This document shows positions 1-10,700 of a stretch of 41,461 nt of DNA, one piece after another. This stretch comes from Acidobacteriota bacterium (GTDB lineage Bacteria > Acidobacteriota > Blastocatellia > Pyrinomonadales > Pyrinomonadaceae). Location: positions 1 to 41,461 of the forward strand of contig JAOAPX010000172.1 of the NCBI GenBank assembly GCA_025463125.1, in the 5' to 3' direction. Under the pieces are notes generated by a model that worked only from the letters and a program-made list of their open reading frames with translations, made no database searches and was not told where the DNA came from. Within the stretch, counting starts at the first letter, position 1; each line of letters opens with the position of its first letter. Both the position numbers and the translations under genes were made by a program.

Positions 1-221
1 GCGCTCGATTCGCCCCGGTCAATTTGCAGTTCCAAAATCGTTTGTTTGTATTTGTCTTTAACTTCTACGATTTCGACCCATGCAGGAAGCGATTCGCCGA
101 ATTCGGCGGCGATTTCGGGCGTTGTTAAAATTTGCCCGTAAACTTTATAAAGCAGCGCGAGTTCGCCGATATTCGTCAAGATGATAAAACAACTCGTATC
201 GGAAATAATCGCTTTAGGCAT
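1..221 (-). CDS. DUF3368 PIN-domain toxin, 3' end missing
   Basis: This is the N-terminal 73 residues of a VapC-like PIN-domain protein; the rest lies beyond the left edge. The visible part starts MPKAIISDTSCF, with the first acidic PIN residue in the DTS motif at residue 8. It ends near a DRGES segment that matches the conserved D-x-GE motif of the DUF3368 group. PIN proteins are metal-dependent ribonucleases, often toxins that cleave tRNA or mRNA. The ATG at 219-221 overlaps the last 8 bases of the upstream UPF0175 gene, so the two are translationally coupled, as is usual for this antitoxin/toxin pair. Family assignment is from motif and partner; whether it is an active toxin cannot be told from a fragment. 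Confidence 0.8.
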   Translation of the reverse strand, partial: MPKAIISDTSCFIILTNIGELALLYKVYGQILTTPEIAAEFGESLPAWVEIVEVKDKYKQTILELQIDRGESS

Positions 222-441
222 TGGCTACGTCTTTTGACAAATCCGAGGCGGGGTAATTAAAGATGGAAACATTGTAACTGCCCAAAAGTTCCGCAAACGT
301 TCGCTTCGTCAGACCGGCAACTTCCGCCGCCTGTCCGAGCGAAAGCCTGCCCTGTTCGTAAAGCCGCGTCGCCACAATCATCAAAACTTCGCGGTCATCA
401 ACGTCAAGCGTGTCTGGAACATTTATAGTCAACGTTTTCAT
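214..441 (-). CDS. UPF0175 family antitoxin
   Basis: A 75-residue protein with the UPF0175 signature: an N-terminal strand, then the segment LYEQGRLSLGQAAEVAGLT (about residues 28-46) that forms a helix-turn-helix-like region, followed by KRTFAELLGSYNVSIFNYP. UPF0175 proteins are DNA-binding antitoxins paired with DUF3368 PIN proteins, and that partner follows directly with an 8-base overlap. The product probably both neutralises the toxin and represses the pair. No Shine-Dalgarno sequence precedes the ATG at 441; a candidate promoter ends about 6 bases before it, so the transcript may be leaderless. Confidence 0.85.
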   Translation of the reverse strand: MKTLTINVPDTLDVDDREVLMIVATRLYEQGRLSLGQAAEVAGLTKRTFAELLGSYNVSIFNYPASDLSKDVANA

Positions 442-447
442 AGCCCA

Positions 448-476
448 AATGTAGCAGATTTCAAACGGCGTTTAAA
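448..476 (-). promoter_or_regulatory. Candidate promoter and operator of the toxin-antitoxin pair
   Basis: Reading on the minus strand, TTTAAA (476-471) and TACATT (453-448) are separated by 17 bases. The predicted start falls at about 441, the first base of the antitoxin ATG. A small palindrome AAACGGCGTTT (463-473) overlaps the -35 element and could be an operator for autoregulation. Both hexamers are only partial matches, so this is a candidate. Confidence 0.35.
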
Positions 477-638
477 GGTTTATTCTTCCGAAGAAAAGCG
501 GATTAATAATAAAAAGGAGAATATTTTCAACTCTTAAATTTACGTTTTGACTCAAAGAATACTAAAATAGCGTTAATTACCGATTGCTCTTAAATGATGT
601 GTTTTAACCGCAAACTGTTGTTTGGGGATCGAAATTAG

Positions 639-2867
<2,229 letters not shown>

Positions 2868-2894
2868 GACTTTTAAATTCAAAATTCAAACATA

Positions 2895-2930
2895 AAAAAG
2901 CTCCCGTAATTCCGGGAGCTTTTTATTTTA
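2895..2930 (+). terminator. Rho-independent terminator of icd
   Basis: A perfect 12-base-pair stem (2895-2906 with 2913-2924, core GCTCCCG/CGGGAGC) closes a 6-base loop and runs into a T-rich tail. Confidence 0.9.
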
Positions 2931-2938
2931 TACCGGTG

Positions 2939-3016
2939 AAAAAAACGGGTAACGGGAAACGGGAACTTTTAACAATCCGCTTCATTTTCCAAGACGGTTT
3001 TCCGTCACCCTTTACC
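2939..3016 (-). repeat. Heptad-periodic inverted repeat A, also likely terminator of the pterin dehydratase gene
   Basis: CGGG recurs with period 7 at 2946, 2953 and 2960. The opposite arm (2995-3010) is its approximate complement, with 14 of 16 positions agreeing. On the minus strand the first arm contains the stop codon of the pterin dehydratase gene (TGACGG), and the second arm is followed by seven Ts (complement of 2939-2945). Here the element probably works as a terminator. It is one of at least seven such elements in the window. Confidence 0.65.
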
Positions 3017-3298
3017 AACTACCGCATCGATTTCCCGCGCCAGCTCGAAATCTCTCGCGGTAATGCCGCCTGCGTCGTGCGTCGTGATAAAAAACTCGGC
3101 GTAGCCCCAGCCGAACAAAACGTCCGGGTGATGGTCGAGGCGTTCGGCGATTTCGCCGACGCGATTAACGAAACCGAGGCTTTCGGCGAAATTCGCAAAT
3201 TCGAATTTTTTCGAAAGTTTATCGTTTCCGATCGTCCAGTTCTGTAAACCGGACAAATTAGCTTCAATTTCTTCGGCTGATAATCTTTTGCGTTCCAA
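3005..3298 (-). CDS. phhB: Pterin-4a-carbinolamine dehydratase
   Basis: A 97-residue protein of the PCD/DCoH family, the usual size for a bacterial single-domain form. The enzyme dehydrates 4a-hydroxytetrahydropterin during recycling of tetrahydrobiopterin-type cofactors. The catalytic motif LDHHPDV gives His56 and His57, and the third catalytic histidine is His74 in ITTHDAGGIT. The C-terminal helix ARDFELAREID is typical. No aromatic amino acid hydroxylase gene is adjacent, so the enzyme may serve another pterin, such as the molybdopterin-related role proposed for some bacterial PCDs. The final codons and stop lie inside the heptad repeat A. Confidence 0.93.
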   Translation of the reverse strand: MERKRLSAEEIEANLSGLQNWTIGNDKLSKKFEFANFAESLGFVNRVGEIAERLDHHPDVLFGWGYAEFFITTHDAGGITARDFELAREIDAVVGKG

Positions 3299-3375
3299 TT
3301 GTTTTTTCGCTTCCTTGTTTTGAGTTATACTTTTTCTTTTCAGTATAACGATTTAGCCAGGGTTTAGACAAAAGA

Positions 3376-3840
3376 ATGTATTTTCTGTTAAAAATCACGA
3401 TTTTCACGACCGCACTGTTTTTTATTTCCTGCGCGGGCGAGCCGAAGCCCGCCACGCCGCTCGAAACCTTTAAAGCCTACACGAAAGCCATCAAGCAGAA
3501 AGACACGACGACGATGAAATTGCTGCTCTCGGACGCCTCGATAAAAATGCACGATAAAGAAGCCAGGGCGCAAAACGTAAATCTCGACGACATCGTCAAA
3601 CGCGAAACTTTATTCAGCGAAAATCAAACGTCGGTCGAATTTCGCAACGAAAAAATCGAAGGCGACCGCGCGACTCTGGAAGTAAAAAATTCATACGGCG
3701 CGTGGGAAAAAGTTCCGTTTGTTCGCGAAGAAGGTCTCTGGAAAATAGACAAACAGGGATTCGCCGATCAAATGATCCAGGAAATCGAACAAAACGATAA
3801 AAGGCTCGACTCGATTATCAATCAGGGCAGACAGCCGTAA
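3376..3840 (+). CDS. Small lipoprotein, DUF4878/NTF2-like
   Basis: A 154-residue predicted lipoprotein. The N-terminal segment MYFLLKITIFTTALFFISC is a type II signal peptide with the lipobox cysteine at residue 19. The mature part begins with PLETFKAYTKAIKQKDTTTMKLLLS and ends with WKIDKQGF, the pattern of DUF4878-like or NTF2-fold lipoproteins: a helix, then an antiparallel sheet with a tryptophan near the end. It is paralogous to the next gene; both share the run RNEKI, then GD, then PFV and the WKI motif. The two probably form an operon (45-base gap). The function of the family is not known. Confidence 0.75.
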   Translation: MYFLLKITIFTTALFFISCAGEPKPATPLETFKAYTKAIKQKDTTTMKLLLSDASIKMHDKEARAQNVNLDDIVKRETLFSENQTSVEFRNEKIEGDRATLEVKNSYGAWEKVPFVREEGLWKIDKQGFADQMIQEIEQNDKRLDSIINQGRQP

Positions 3841-3885
3841 AAAGTTTCGGGTTTCCGATTAAAAAGTTTGATACGGATAAAGCTA

Positions 3886-4407
3886 ATGAAAAACTACAAA
3901 ATTATACTCGTCACCGTTTTAGCGCTGGTTTTTACGGCATGCCAGGCGGCAAACAAAGCGTCAAGCCCGACCGAAACGATGCGCGCGCTGAATGAGGCTG
4001 CCATAAAGAAAGACGTCGAAGCAACCAAAAAACTGGTTTCGAAAGGCACGCTCGACTTGCTCGAAAAAGCGGCGCAAAATCAAAATACGACCGTTGACGA
4101 GCTTTTAAGGAAAGAAAACGGCGCGCCTTTTCAGGAAATGCCCGAAACGCGCAACGAAAAAATTACGGGCGATACGGCGATTGTCGAGATAAAAAACAAG
4201 GCGACCGATGAATGGGAAACGCTGCCGTTTGTTAAAGAAGACGGAATCTGGAAAATCGCTCTCGATAAGCTTATGGAAGAGATTATGAACAAAGCGCGCG
4301 AGGAAATGAACGAGCCGCCTGCCGCCGGAAACGCAGCCGAGCCGCAAAAGCCGGAATCGAACCCGGTAGCGAACAGTAAAGCGAATAACAAAGCGAACAG
4401 CAATTAG
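3886..4407 (+). CDS. Small lipoprotein, paralogue of the preceding gene
   Basis: A 173-residue predicted lipoprotein. The ATG at 3886 is preferred over an in-frame TTG at 3868, because a purine-rich GGATAAAG lies just before it and it gives a normal signal peptide (MKNYKIILVTVLALVFTAC, lipobox Cys19). The body repeats the DUF4878-like layout of the upstream gene (PTETMRALNEAAIKKD, RNEKITGD, LPFVKEDGIWKI). The C-terminal 35 residues are a low-complexity tail rich in Asn, Ala, Pro and Lys that the paralogue lacks. It probably arose by tandem duplication. Envelope location is inferred from the lipobox. Confidence 0.75.
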   Translation: MKNYKIILVTVLALVFTACQAANKASSPTETMRALNEAAIKKDVEATKKLVSKGTLDLLEKAAQNQNTTVDELLRKENGAPFQEMPETRNEKITGDTAIVEIKNKATDEWETLPFVKEDGIWKIALDKLMEEIMNKAREEMNEPPAAGNAAEPQKPESNPVANSKANNKANSN

Positions 4408-4436
4408 CGAATAATAAATTAAGATTATTAATCAAA

Positions 4437-4474
4437 GCGGCTAAAGCCGGCGTTAGCGAGCGAGGCTTCAGCGC
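4437..4474. repeat. REP-like imperfect palindrome
   Basis: Between the lipoprotein and DUF1015 genes, GCGGCTAAAGCC and GGCTTCAGCGCC form an imperfect hairpin around a 15-base G+C-rich loop. The left arm contains the self-complementary GGCTAAAGCC. It has no T-tract, so a terminator is unlikely. It resembles a short extragenic palindrome; copy number elsewhere in the genome is unknown. Confidence 0.4.
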
Positions 4475-4596
4475 CTGCAAAAAATATCAAAGTTTTTTTA
4501 TTGAGTTTATGAAATCTTTTCAAACCCGCCCTAAGACGGCTGCGGCAAATGAAAGGTTCGTGTTTTGAAAAGTCAGATTACAGGAGAGATTTTTAA

Positions 4597-5823
4597 GTGT
4601 CGATTATCAAACCGTTTCGCGCTTTGCGCCCCGTTTCAGAAAAAGCAAAATTAACCGCCTGCGCGCCGTACGATATCGTTTACGATGAAGAAGTGCGCGA
4701 ATATATCAGCGAAAATCCCTTGAACTTTTTACGCGTCACGCGCCCGGAAGCCGAATTCCCGATCGGCGCAAATCCTTCGGCAGAAGAAATTTTCGCCAGG
4801 GCGAAAGAAAATCTGCAAAGTTTTATTGACGATAAAGTTTTGGCGCGCGACGAAGAGCCGTGTTTGTACGTTTATCGCCTTTCGACCGACGAACATTCGC
4901 AGACGGGAATCGTCGCCGGCTGTTCGATTGACGAATACGAGCAGGGCTTGATCAAAAAACACGAAAAAACGCGCCCGGATAAAGTCGAAGACCGAACCGA
5001 ACATATGATTTCGCTTCGCGCCCAGACCGGTTTGATTTTTTTAGCGTTTCGCAACACCGATACGATCAGAAATTTGATTTCCGGTATAAAACAAACCGAG
5101 CCGATTTACGATTTCGTGTGCTCTTCGGGCGTTCGGCAAACCGTCTGGCGCGTTTCGCAGACCGAAAGCCTGACCGAAGCTTTTAAAGAAGTTCCCGCGC
5201 TTTATATCGCCGACGGTCATCACCGCGCGGAAAGCGCGAATTTAACCAGGAAAAAACTGCGTGAAAGAAACCCGGAACATACCGGCGCAGAAGATTACAA
5301 TTTTGTCGTCGCCGGAATTTTCCCTTCGGAAGATTTGCATATTCTCGCGTATAACCGAACCGTCAAAGATTTAAACGGGCTCAGCGAAAATGAATTTTTA
5401 GATAAGATCCGGCAAAATTTCGAGGTTTCGGAAACCGTTGAAAAACAGCCGCGCAATCGCGGAGAATTTTCCATGTACATGGGCGGCAGATGGTATAAAT
5501 TGTCGTTTGATAATCGATCGGCGCTCGATCTTAACCCGATCGAAAGCCTCGATGTCAGCATTCTGCAAAACTTTCTGCTCGCGCCCGTTTTAGGAATCGA
5601 CGATCCGCGAACAAACGAAAAAATCGGTTTCATCGGCGGCGCTCGCGGAACCGAAACGCTCGAAAAACTAGTCGACGAAGGCGAAGCGCAAGTGGCGTTT
5701 TCGCTTTTCCCGACAACGATCGAAGACCTTTTCACCGTCTCGGATATGAACGAAATAATGCCGCCGAAATCAACCTGGTTCGAACCGAAATTAAAAGACG
5801 GCTTGCTCATCCACCAAATCTAA
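4597..5823 (+). CDS. DUF1015 family protein
   Basis: A 408-residue cytosolic protein of the DUF1015 family, whose members are about 400-420 residues. The start is GTG at 4597, supported by an AGGAG ribosome binding site at 4582-4586. Recognisable family segments are KPFRALRP near the N-terminus, YDIVYDEEVREYI, and the strongly conserved ALYIADGHHRAESA (about residues 201-214), which looks like an active-site or ligand-binding motif. The biochemical role is not established; in other bacteria DUF1015 genes sometimes lie near serine biosynthesis genes, which are not seen here. The following gene is separated by a heptad repeat. Confidence 0.85.
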   Translation: MSIIKPFRALRPVSEKAKLTACAPYDIVYDEEVREYISENPLNFLRVTRPEAEFPIGANPSAEEIFARAKENLQSFIDDKVLARDEEPCLYVYRLSTDEHSQTGIVAGCSIDEYEQGLIKKHEKTRPDKVEDRTEHMISLRAQTGLIFLAFRNTDTIRNLISGIKQTEPIYDFVCSSGVRQTVWRVSQTESLTEAFKEVPALYIADGHHRAESANLTRKKLRERNPEHTGAEDYNFVVAGIFPSEDLHILAYNRTVKDLNGLSENEFLDKIRQNFEVSETVEKQPRNRGEFSMYMGGRWYKLSFDNRSALDLNPIESLDVSILQNFLLAPVLGIDDPRTNEKIGFIGGARGTETLEKLVDEGEAQVAFSLFPTTIEDLFTVSDMNEIMPPKSTWFEPKLKDGLLIHQI

Positions 5824-5841
5824 AACCGGCGGTGAGTTTTT

Positions 5842-5898
5842 AACGGCGAATGGTGAATGAAAGAAGATTTCCCGCTTTTACATTAATCATTCGCCGTT
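5842..5898 (+). repeat. Heptad-periodic inverted repeat B
   Basis: The left arm begins AACGGCGAATGGTGAATG (from 5842) and the right arm is its approximate complement (5881-5898), with 16 of 18 positions agreeing. Both arms read in 7-base steps of a GAATGGT type. It lies between the DUF1015 and GNAT genes and has no T-tract. The words resemble those of elements D and G. Confidence 0.7.
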
Positions 5899-5911
5899 AT
5901 TTGAGATTCAT

Positions 5912-6457
5912 ATGCTCGAAACCGGCAGACTCTTTTTAAGACCTCTCTTTGAAAGCGATTCGGACGCGGTTTACGCGATGCGGAGCGATAAGGACGTGAT
6001 GCGTTTTATTCGCGAGCCGCAGGATCGCGACGAAACGAAAAGTTGGATTCGTCTGGTTTCGAGCCGCTGGGAAACCGAAAAAATCGGGTTTTGCGGAGTG
6101 TTTGAAAAAGAAAGCGGCGAATTTTTAGGCTGGTGCGGCGTTTGGCGTTTGAAGGAAACAAACGAGCTTGAGATCGGCTATGCGATTGCCGGGCGTTTCT
6201 GGAATCGCGGATACGCGACCGAAGCCGCCAGAGCTTTTTTGCGCTACGCTTTTGAAAACATAAAACCCGATCTGGTCACGGCGGTTGCCGACCCCGAAAA
6301 CATCGCTTCGCGCCGCGTAATGGAAAAACTCGGAATGAAATACGCGCTAACCGGCAATTTTTATAATCGCCGGTTAGTGCAGTATTCGATTACGCGCGAA
6401 GAATTTCTCCGTAAAACTCAAAACGACAAAAATCATTTCGAAAACGCTCTTAATTAA
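5912..6457 (+). CDS. GNAT family N-acetyltransferase (RimJ/RimL type)
   Basis: A 181-residue acetyltransferase of the GNAT superfamily. It starts MLETGRLFLRPLFESDSDAVY, the usual opening of RimJ/RimL-like enzymes. The acetyl-CoA pyrophosphate loop lies in AGRFWNRGYATEAARAFL, and the signature ADPENIASRRVMEKLGM follows. Such enzymes transfer acetyl from acetyl-CoA to an amine of a protein N-terminus, amino acid or antibiotic; the substrate here cannot be deduced. The start codon lies 13 bases after repeat B. The next gene is a paralogue 19 bases downstream, so the two form an operon from a tandem duplication. Confidence 0.88.
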   Translation: MLETGRLFLRPLFESDSDAVYAMRSDKDVMRFIREPQDRDETKSWIRLVSSRWETEKIGFCGVFEKESGEFLGWCGVWRLKETNELEIGYAIAGRFWNRGYATEAARAFLRYAFENIKPDLVTAVADPENIASRRVMEKLGMKYALTGNFYNRRLVQYSITREEFLRKTQNDKNHFENALN

Positions 6458-6476
6458 ATTAAAACACTCGTAATTT

Positions 6477-6998
6477 ATGATGGAAACCGAAAGACTCGCG
6501 CACCGTAAATTTACGCTCGAAGATTTACCGAAATTGATTGAGCTTCGTTCCGACGAAGCCGTGATCAGACATCTCGGCGGAAGGAGTTTGCAAAATCCCG
6601 AAAATATCGAAAAACGCCTGCATTTTTATATCGAATGTTATGAAAAATACGGTTTCGGAATGTGCGCGCTCGTTTGGAAACCGACCGGCGAAATGATCGG
6701 CTGGAGCGGTTTGCAGCCTTTGGAAAATACGGGCGAAACGGAAGTCGGGTACGGGATGATCAAAGAATTCTGGGGCAAAGGCATCGGCTGCGAAACGGCT
6801 AAAGGCTGGCTCGAATACGGTTTCGGAAAAGCGAGCCTCGAAAGAATCGTCGCCGTCGCCGCGCCCGAAAACACGGCGTCGTGGCGAATTATGGAAAAAC
6901 TCGGAATGCGGCGCGAAAAAACCGAAACCTTTTACGGGATGGAATGCTTTTTTTATGCGATTGCCGAAAACGAATTTGCGAAATCAAAAAATTTGTAA
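6477..6998 (+). CDS. GNAT family N-acetyltransferase, tandem paralogue
   Basis: A 173-residue GNAT enzyme with the same layout as the preceding gene: METERLAHRKFTLEDLPKL at the N-terminus, acetyl-CoA loop in KEFWGKGIGCETAKGWL, and AAPENTASWRIMEKLGM near the end. Two ATG codons stand in tandem (6477 and 6480), so the start is certain only to within one codon. The acceptor-side residues differ from those of the paralogue, which suggests a different substrate. The gene ends convergently with the small lysine-rich gene on the other strand, with a short hairpin (7040-7058) between them. Confidence 0.87.
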   Translation: MMETERLAHRKFTLEDLPKLIELRSDEAVIRHLGGRSLQNPENIEKRLHFYIECYEKYGFGMCALVWKPTGEMIGWSGLQPLENTGETEVGYGMIKEFWGKGIGCETAKGWLEYGFGKASLERIVAVAAPENTASWRIMEKLGMRREKTETFYGMECFFYAIAENEFAKSKNL

Positions 6999-7039
6999 TC
7001 AACGAACAAATATTTAATTTAATAATACAACTGTGAATT

Positions 7040-7058
7040 AAGCGGAAAAATTCCGCTT
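7040..7058. terminator. Short perfect hairpin between convergent genes
   Basis: AAGCGGAA and TTCCGCTT form a perfect 8-base-pair stem with a 3-base loop between the convergent GNAT and lysine-rich genes. There is no good T-tract on either side, so its role as a bidirectional terminator is tentative. Confidence 0.4.
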
Positions 7059-7062
7059 GTCG

Positions 7063-7233
7063 CTAACCGCGTTTTTTCGACGGTCTGATTTTGTTCGGCG
7101 TCGCGGTTTTAACCGAATCCCAAACCGGTTTGTCCTGTTTCTGGTTTTGCGCTTCTTTTGCCAACTTCATATCTTCTAATATTTTAGAAACTTTCTTAGC
7201 GACTTTTTTTGCTGTCTTTTTATCTTTTGCCAT
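7063..7233 (-). CDS. Small lysine-rich basic protein, 56 residues
   Basis: An intact small gene with a ribosome binding site: AAAGGTAAG lies just before the ATG at 7233 on the minus strand. The product starts MAKDKKTAKKVAKKVSKILED and ends NKIRPSKKRG. It is strongly basic, more than a quarter lysine, with a probable amphipathic helix at residues 5-32 and a shorter Trp-containing tail (DKPVWDSVKTATPNK). I do not recognise a family. The charge and size suggest nucleic-acid binding, for example a histone-H1-like or ribosome-associated peptide, but this is only inference. It would be missed by annotation pipelines with a 60-residue cutoff. Codon use looks like the neighbours. Confidence 0.65.
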   Translation of the reverse strand: MAKDKKTAKKVAKKVSKILEDMKLAKEAQNQKQDKPVWDSVKTATPNKIRPSKKRG

Positions 7234-7747
7234 TTTCTTACCTTTTGATAAATTCGCCGCCCGGGCGAAACTTGATTTATAACCTTCGTAATATTATAGA
7301 ACCAGGTAATTATAACATTTAGCGAAGCGGAAGTATGAGCTTTTCGCCTTAACCGCAAAAAAACCTTGTATTTCCGCAAATTTGCTTTAGTATATTAGTC
7401 TATTATTTATATTGCTTGACATAAGAATTTAACAGCCGATAGTATTAAAACCTATCCCCGGATAGTTAAATTAATCTATAGTTTGCTGCTTTTTCATTGT
7501 CATGCATTTTTTTTGTGCAAACTAAAGTAGCTTACAACAGGCATTATTTATAAAATATATAAATAATGATCCGGAAAACAAAGTTTGAACCGCCTTTGTT
7601 AACTCACAAAACAATTGCGATGCATTTTCCTTTTAGTAAATCAGTAAAGACGAGATTTATTAAAAGGCTGATCAAGGCAAGTTTTTATATGCTAAGACTT
7701 TTCAAATAAAGCCTTACCGCAACTTATAAAATTATTAAGAAGAAGAT
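7234..7747. other. 514-base A+T-rich intergenic region between divergent genes
   Basis: This gap separates the divergently read lysine-rich gene and the secreted protease, so it should hold both promoters. A perfect TTGACA (7416-7421, plus strand) is present, but the -10 candidates (GATAGT at 16 bases or TATTAA at 21 bases) are poor. An inverted repeat lies at 7542-7568. No convincing gene was found in it; a plus-strand frame at 7091-7282 is antisense to the lysine-rich gene. Confidence 0.5.
7542..7568. repeat. 11-base inverted repeat upstream of the secreted protease
   Basis: CATTATTTATA (7542-7552) and TATAAATAATG (7558-7568) are perfect complements around a 5-base spacer, giving 22 paired positions. 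It lies about 180 bases before the protease start, within a very A+T-rich stretch. The symmetry fits a dimeric regulator's operator or an mRNA leader hairpin. Confidence 0.55.
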
Positions 7748-10700
7748 ATGAGAGTAAATTGGCGTTTTATATTTCGAGTGTCGTTTGTGCTGTTTGTATT
7801 TACAGTTTTATCCGTCTTTTTCGGAAATAATTTAGTTACCCAGAAAGCTCAGGAACAACCGGGGAAAAATACACTTGTAAAGTTTCAGAATCCGGACGAA
7901 ACAACGCGCATAATTCGCGGCGCTAAAACGAGTTTCGCCGTTGTCCGGACAAATAATGAAGCCGAGCGCGGCGCGGCGCGTAATTTGGGCGCGATCGTTG
8001 AAGATTACGGCTCGTTTGTAATCGTGGCAAACGATGAAGCGCAAAAAATCGCCGACTCGAATTTAGAAACGCAAAAGCTTGAAACAACCGTCAATTTGCC
8101 TTATGGAAGATTCGAACCGGAGATAAATCAAGCGGAACAAAGCTTAGGGTTCGATCTTCAAAAAGCGGAAACGGCTGATAAAAACTATTACATCGTTCAA
8201 TTCGGCGGAATTGCCAAAGACGAGTGGCTCGAAAGCATTCGCGAAGCCGGAGCGGAAATCGTGCAATACGTGCCGCACCAGGCTTTTATAGTTTACGGCG
8301 ACGGCGAGGCGATCGGCAAAATTTCCAATCATTCAAAAGTGCGCTGGATGGGAAAATACGCGGCTGAACAAAAAATGTCGCCGCAGCTCGAAGAGTTTTC
8401 CGCCCGGCAGGAAAATGATACGGCGATGTACGACATTGCCGTATTTGCCAAAACCGATCTGGCGGAAATCAGCAACCGTTTTGCCGATACGGTTACCGGC
8501 AAGATCAAGCATCAAATCAAGCTTCCAAGCAATTTTTTTAATATTCTTCGCGTTGAAATGCCGGTCAGCGAGCTTTCGAAAGTTTCCGCAATGCCCGGCG
8601 TTTTCCGCATCGATCCTTATACGCAGCCTGTAATAGAAGACGAGCGCAGCGCGCAGATCGTCGCGGGAAATTATCTTTCGACGACTTCGATTTCGGGACC
8701 CGGCTACAACCCTTTATCGCAGTTCGGAGTTGACGGGACGAATGTAACCGTAGCGGTCGTTGACGACGGCATCTCGATTCCCGGCAACGGCGGATTTTAT
8801 ATTACTTCGAGCAATGCGATAGACGGTCCGCTTCACGGCGCTTCGTCCGGCGCTTCGGGCGGTCACGGGCATCTGAACGCGAGCATAATCGCCGGAAGCG
8901 CTCCTTTCGGCGCTTTAGACTCTTTAGGTTACAACTACGGCTTAGGCATCGCGCCCGGAGCAAGCGTTATAAACATACCGTTTCAAAAATCGGGCTATAC
9001 CGGCAACGACGCGATGGCGATGGATGACGCCGTATCGACAACGGGTCCGAACACGGTTCCGGCTATAATCGCCAACAACAGTTGGGGAAACGGGGCAAAC
9101 GGAAACGCGTATGACGCTTATGCCTCGATGTATGACGGTTTTGTTCACGACGCTTCGGCGGCTTCGTCGTTCGATCCGCTGACGCTGATCTTTTCAGCCG
9201 GAAACTGCGGAAACGCGCCCTCAGGCTTATCCTGCGCCGGTCAAACGGGATTTACGCGTCCGAAAGTTGCGAAAAACATTATCACCGTCGGCAATTCCGA
9301 GAACATCCGCACCGAAATTTTATCGAGCGCCAATAATATAGATGATTTGGCAAGCAGTTCGAGCCGCGGACCGGCAGCAGACGGGCGAATAAAACCGGAC
9401 ATCACCGCGCCCGGCACGGTCATCACAGGCGCGCGCGCGGGAAACGGCGGCGGTCTGGACGGCGGCGCGATCGACAACCATCATTATTACAGTTCCGGGA
9501 CGTCGCATTCGGCGGCGCAGATTTCCGGCGCTGCGGCGCTTTTTGCGCAGTATTGGAAAAGAATCCGCGCCGGATTAAACCCGAGCCCGGCGATAATCAA
9601 AGCGGCGATAATCAACAGCGCGCAGGAAATGAACGGGGTGAATGCCGGAACAACGATTCCGAACGGAAACGAAGGATGGGGACGCATTAATATGAAACAT
9701 ATGCTCAACACCGGCGTTCCGATGAAACAGATCGATCAGGAAAACACTTTTTCCGGTGCCGGCGACTCGATAAAAATCGAAGGAACGGTCAGCGATTCAA
9801 CCAAGCCCGTTCGCGTAACTCTCGTTTGGACCGATCCGCCGGGAATCTCCGATCCGGCGCTCGTCAACAATTTGGATTTAAGCGTTACGATCGGCAATTT
9901 CACGTATAAAGGAAATGTTTTCAGCGGCGGAAGATCTACGACCGGCGGCAGCGCGGATACGATTAACAACGTCGAAAACGTCTTTTTGCCAGCCGGTATC
10001 CCGGCAGGAACGCCTTACGTCGTTCAGGTCAGCGCCGCATCAATCAACGGTGACGGGAAAATCGGAAATGCCGATTCCACAGATCAAAGCTTTGCCCTGA
10101 TCGCTTCCAATTACAGTTTGTGCACCTACGCGCTTTCCTCCATATCGCAAACCGTGCCCATCTCCGGCGGCGATTTCAGCGTCAGCGTGACGACGGAAAG
10201 CTTTTGTTCGTGGATTGCAAACAATAATCCGAGCTGGGTTACGGTCAGCCCCGATTCGCCGATTTCAGGAAACGGCACGGTAAATTTAACAGTCCAGCCG
10301 AACACAAACGGCGCTCAGCGCACCGGCGTCGTATCGGTCGCCGGAAAAGCTTTCACAATCCAGCAGCAGGGCTCGTCGTGCAGCTACGCTCTCGGCTCCG
10401 CCGGCACTAATATACCAAACGCCGGCACCAGCGGCAGCAGCTTTGCGGTCAGCACCCAAGCCGGATGCAACTGGACGGCAAGCAGCAATGCTTCGTGGAT
10501 AACCCTTACATCCGGAGCGGGTACCGGAAACGGCTCGGTTGTTTTTTCCGTTCAGGCAAATACCGGAGCCGCCCGCAGCGGAACGATTACAGCCGCGGGG
10601 CTGACTTACACGGTCAATCAAGCCGCCGCGCCGAGCTGTTCTTACTCTTTGTCGCCGACGGGCGTAAATATCGGTCAGGCAGGAGGAACCGGCACCGTCA

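Noticed and set aside
7091-7282. A 63-residue plus-strand hydrophobic frame
   Set aside because: It is antisense to the better supported lysine-rich gene at 7063-7233; the hydrophobic residues are the complement of lysine codons.
7416-7448. A perfect TTGACA as the promoter of the protease gene
   Set aside because: The -10 candidates are poor in sequence or spacing (16 bases to GATAGT, 21 to TATTAA), and the start codon is 300 bases away; kept only as a note in the intergenic entry.
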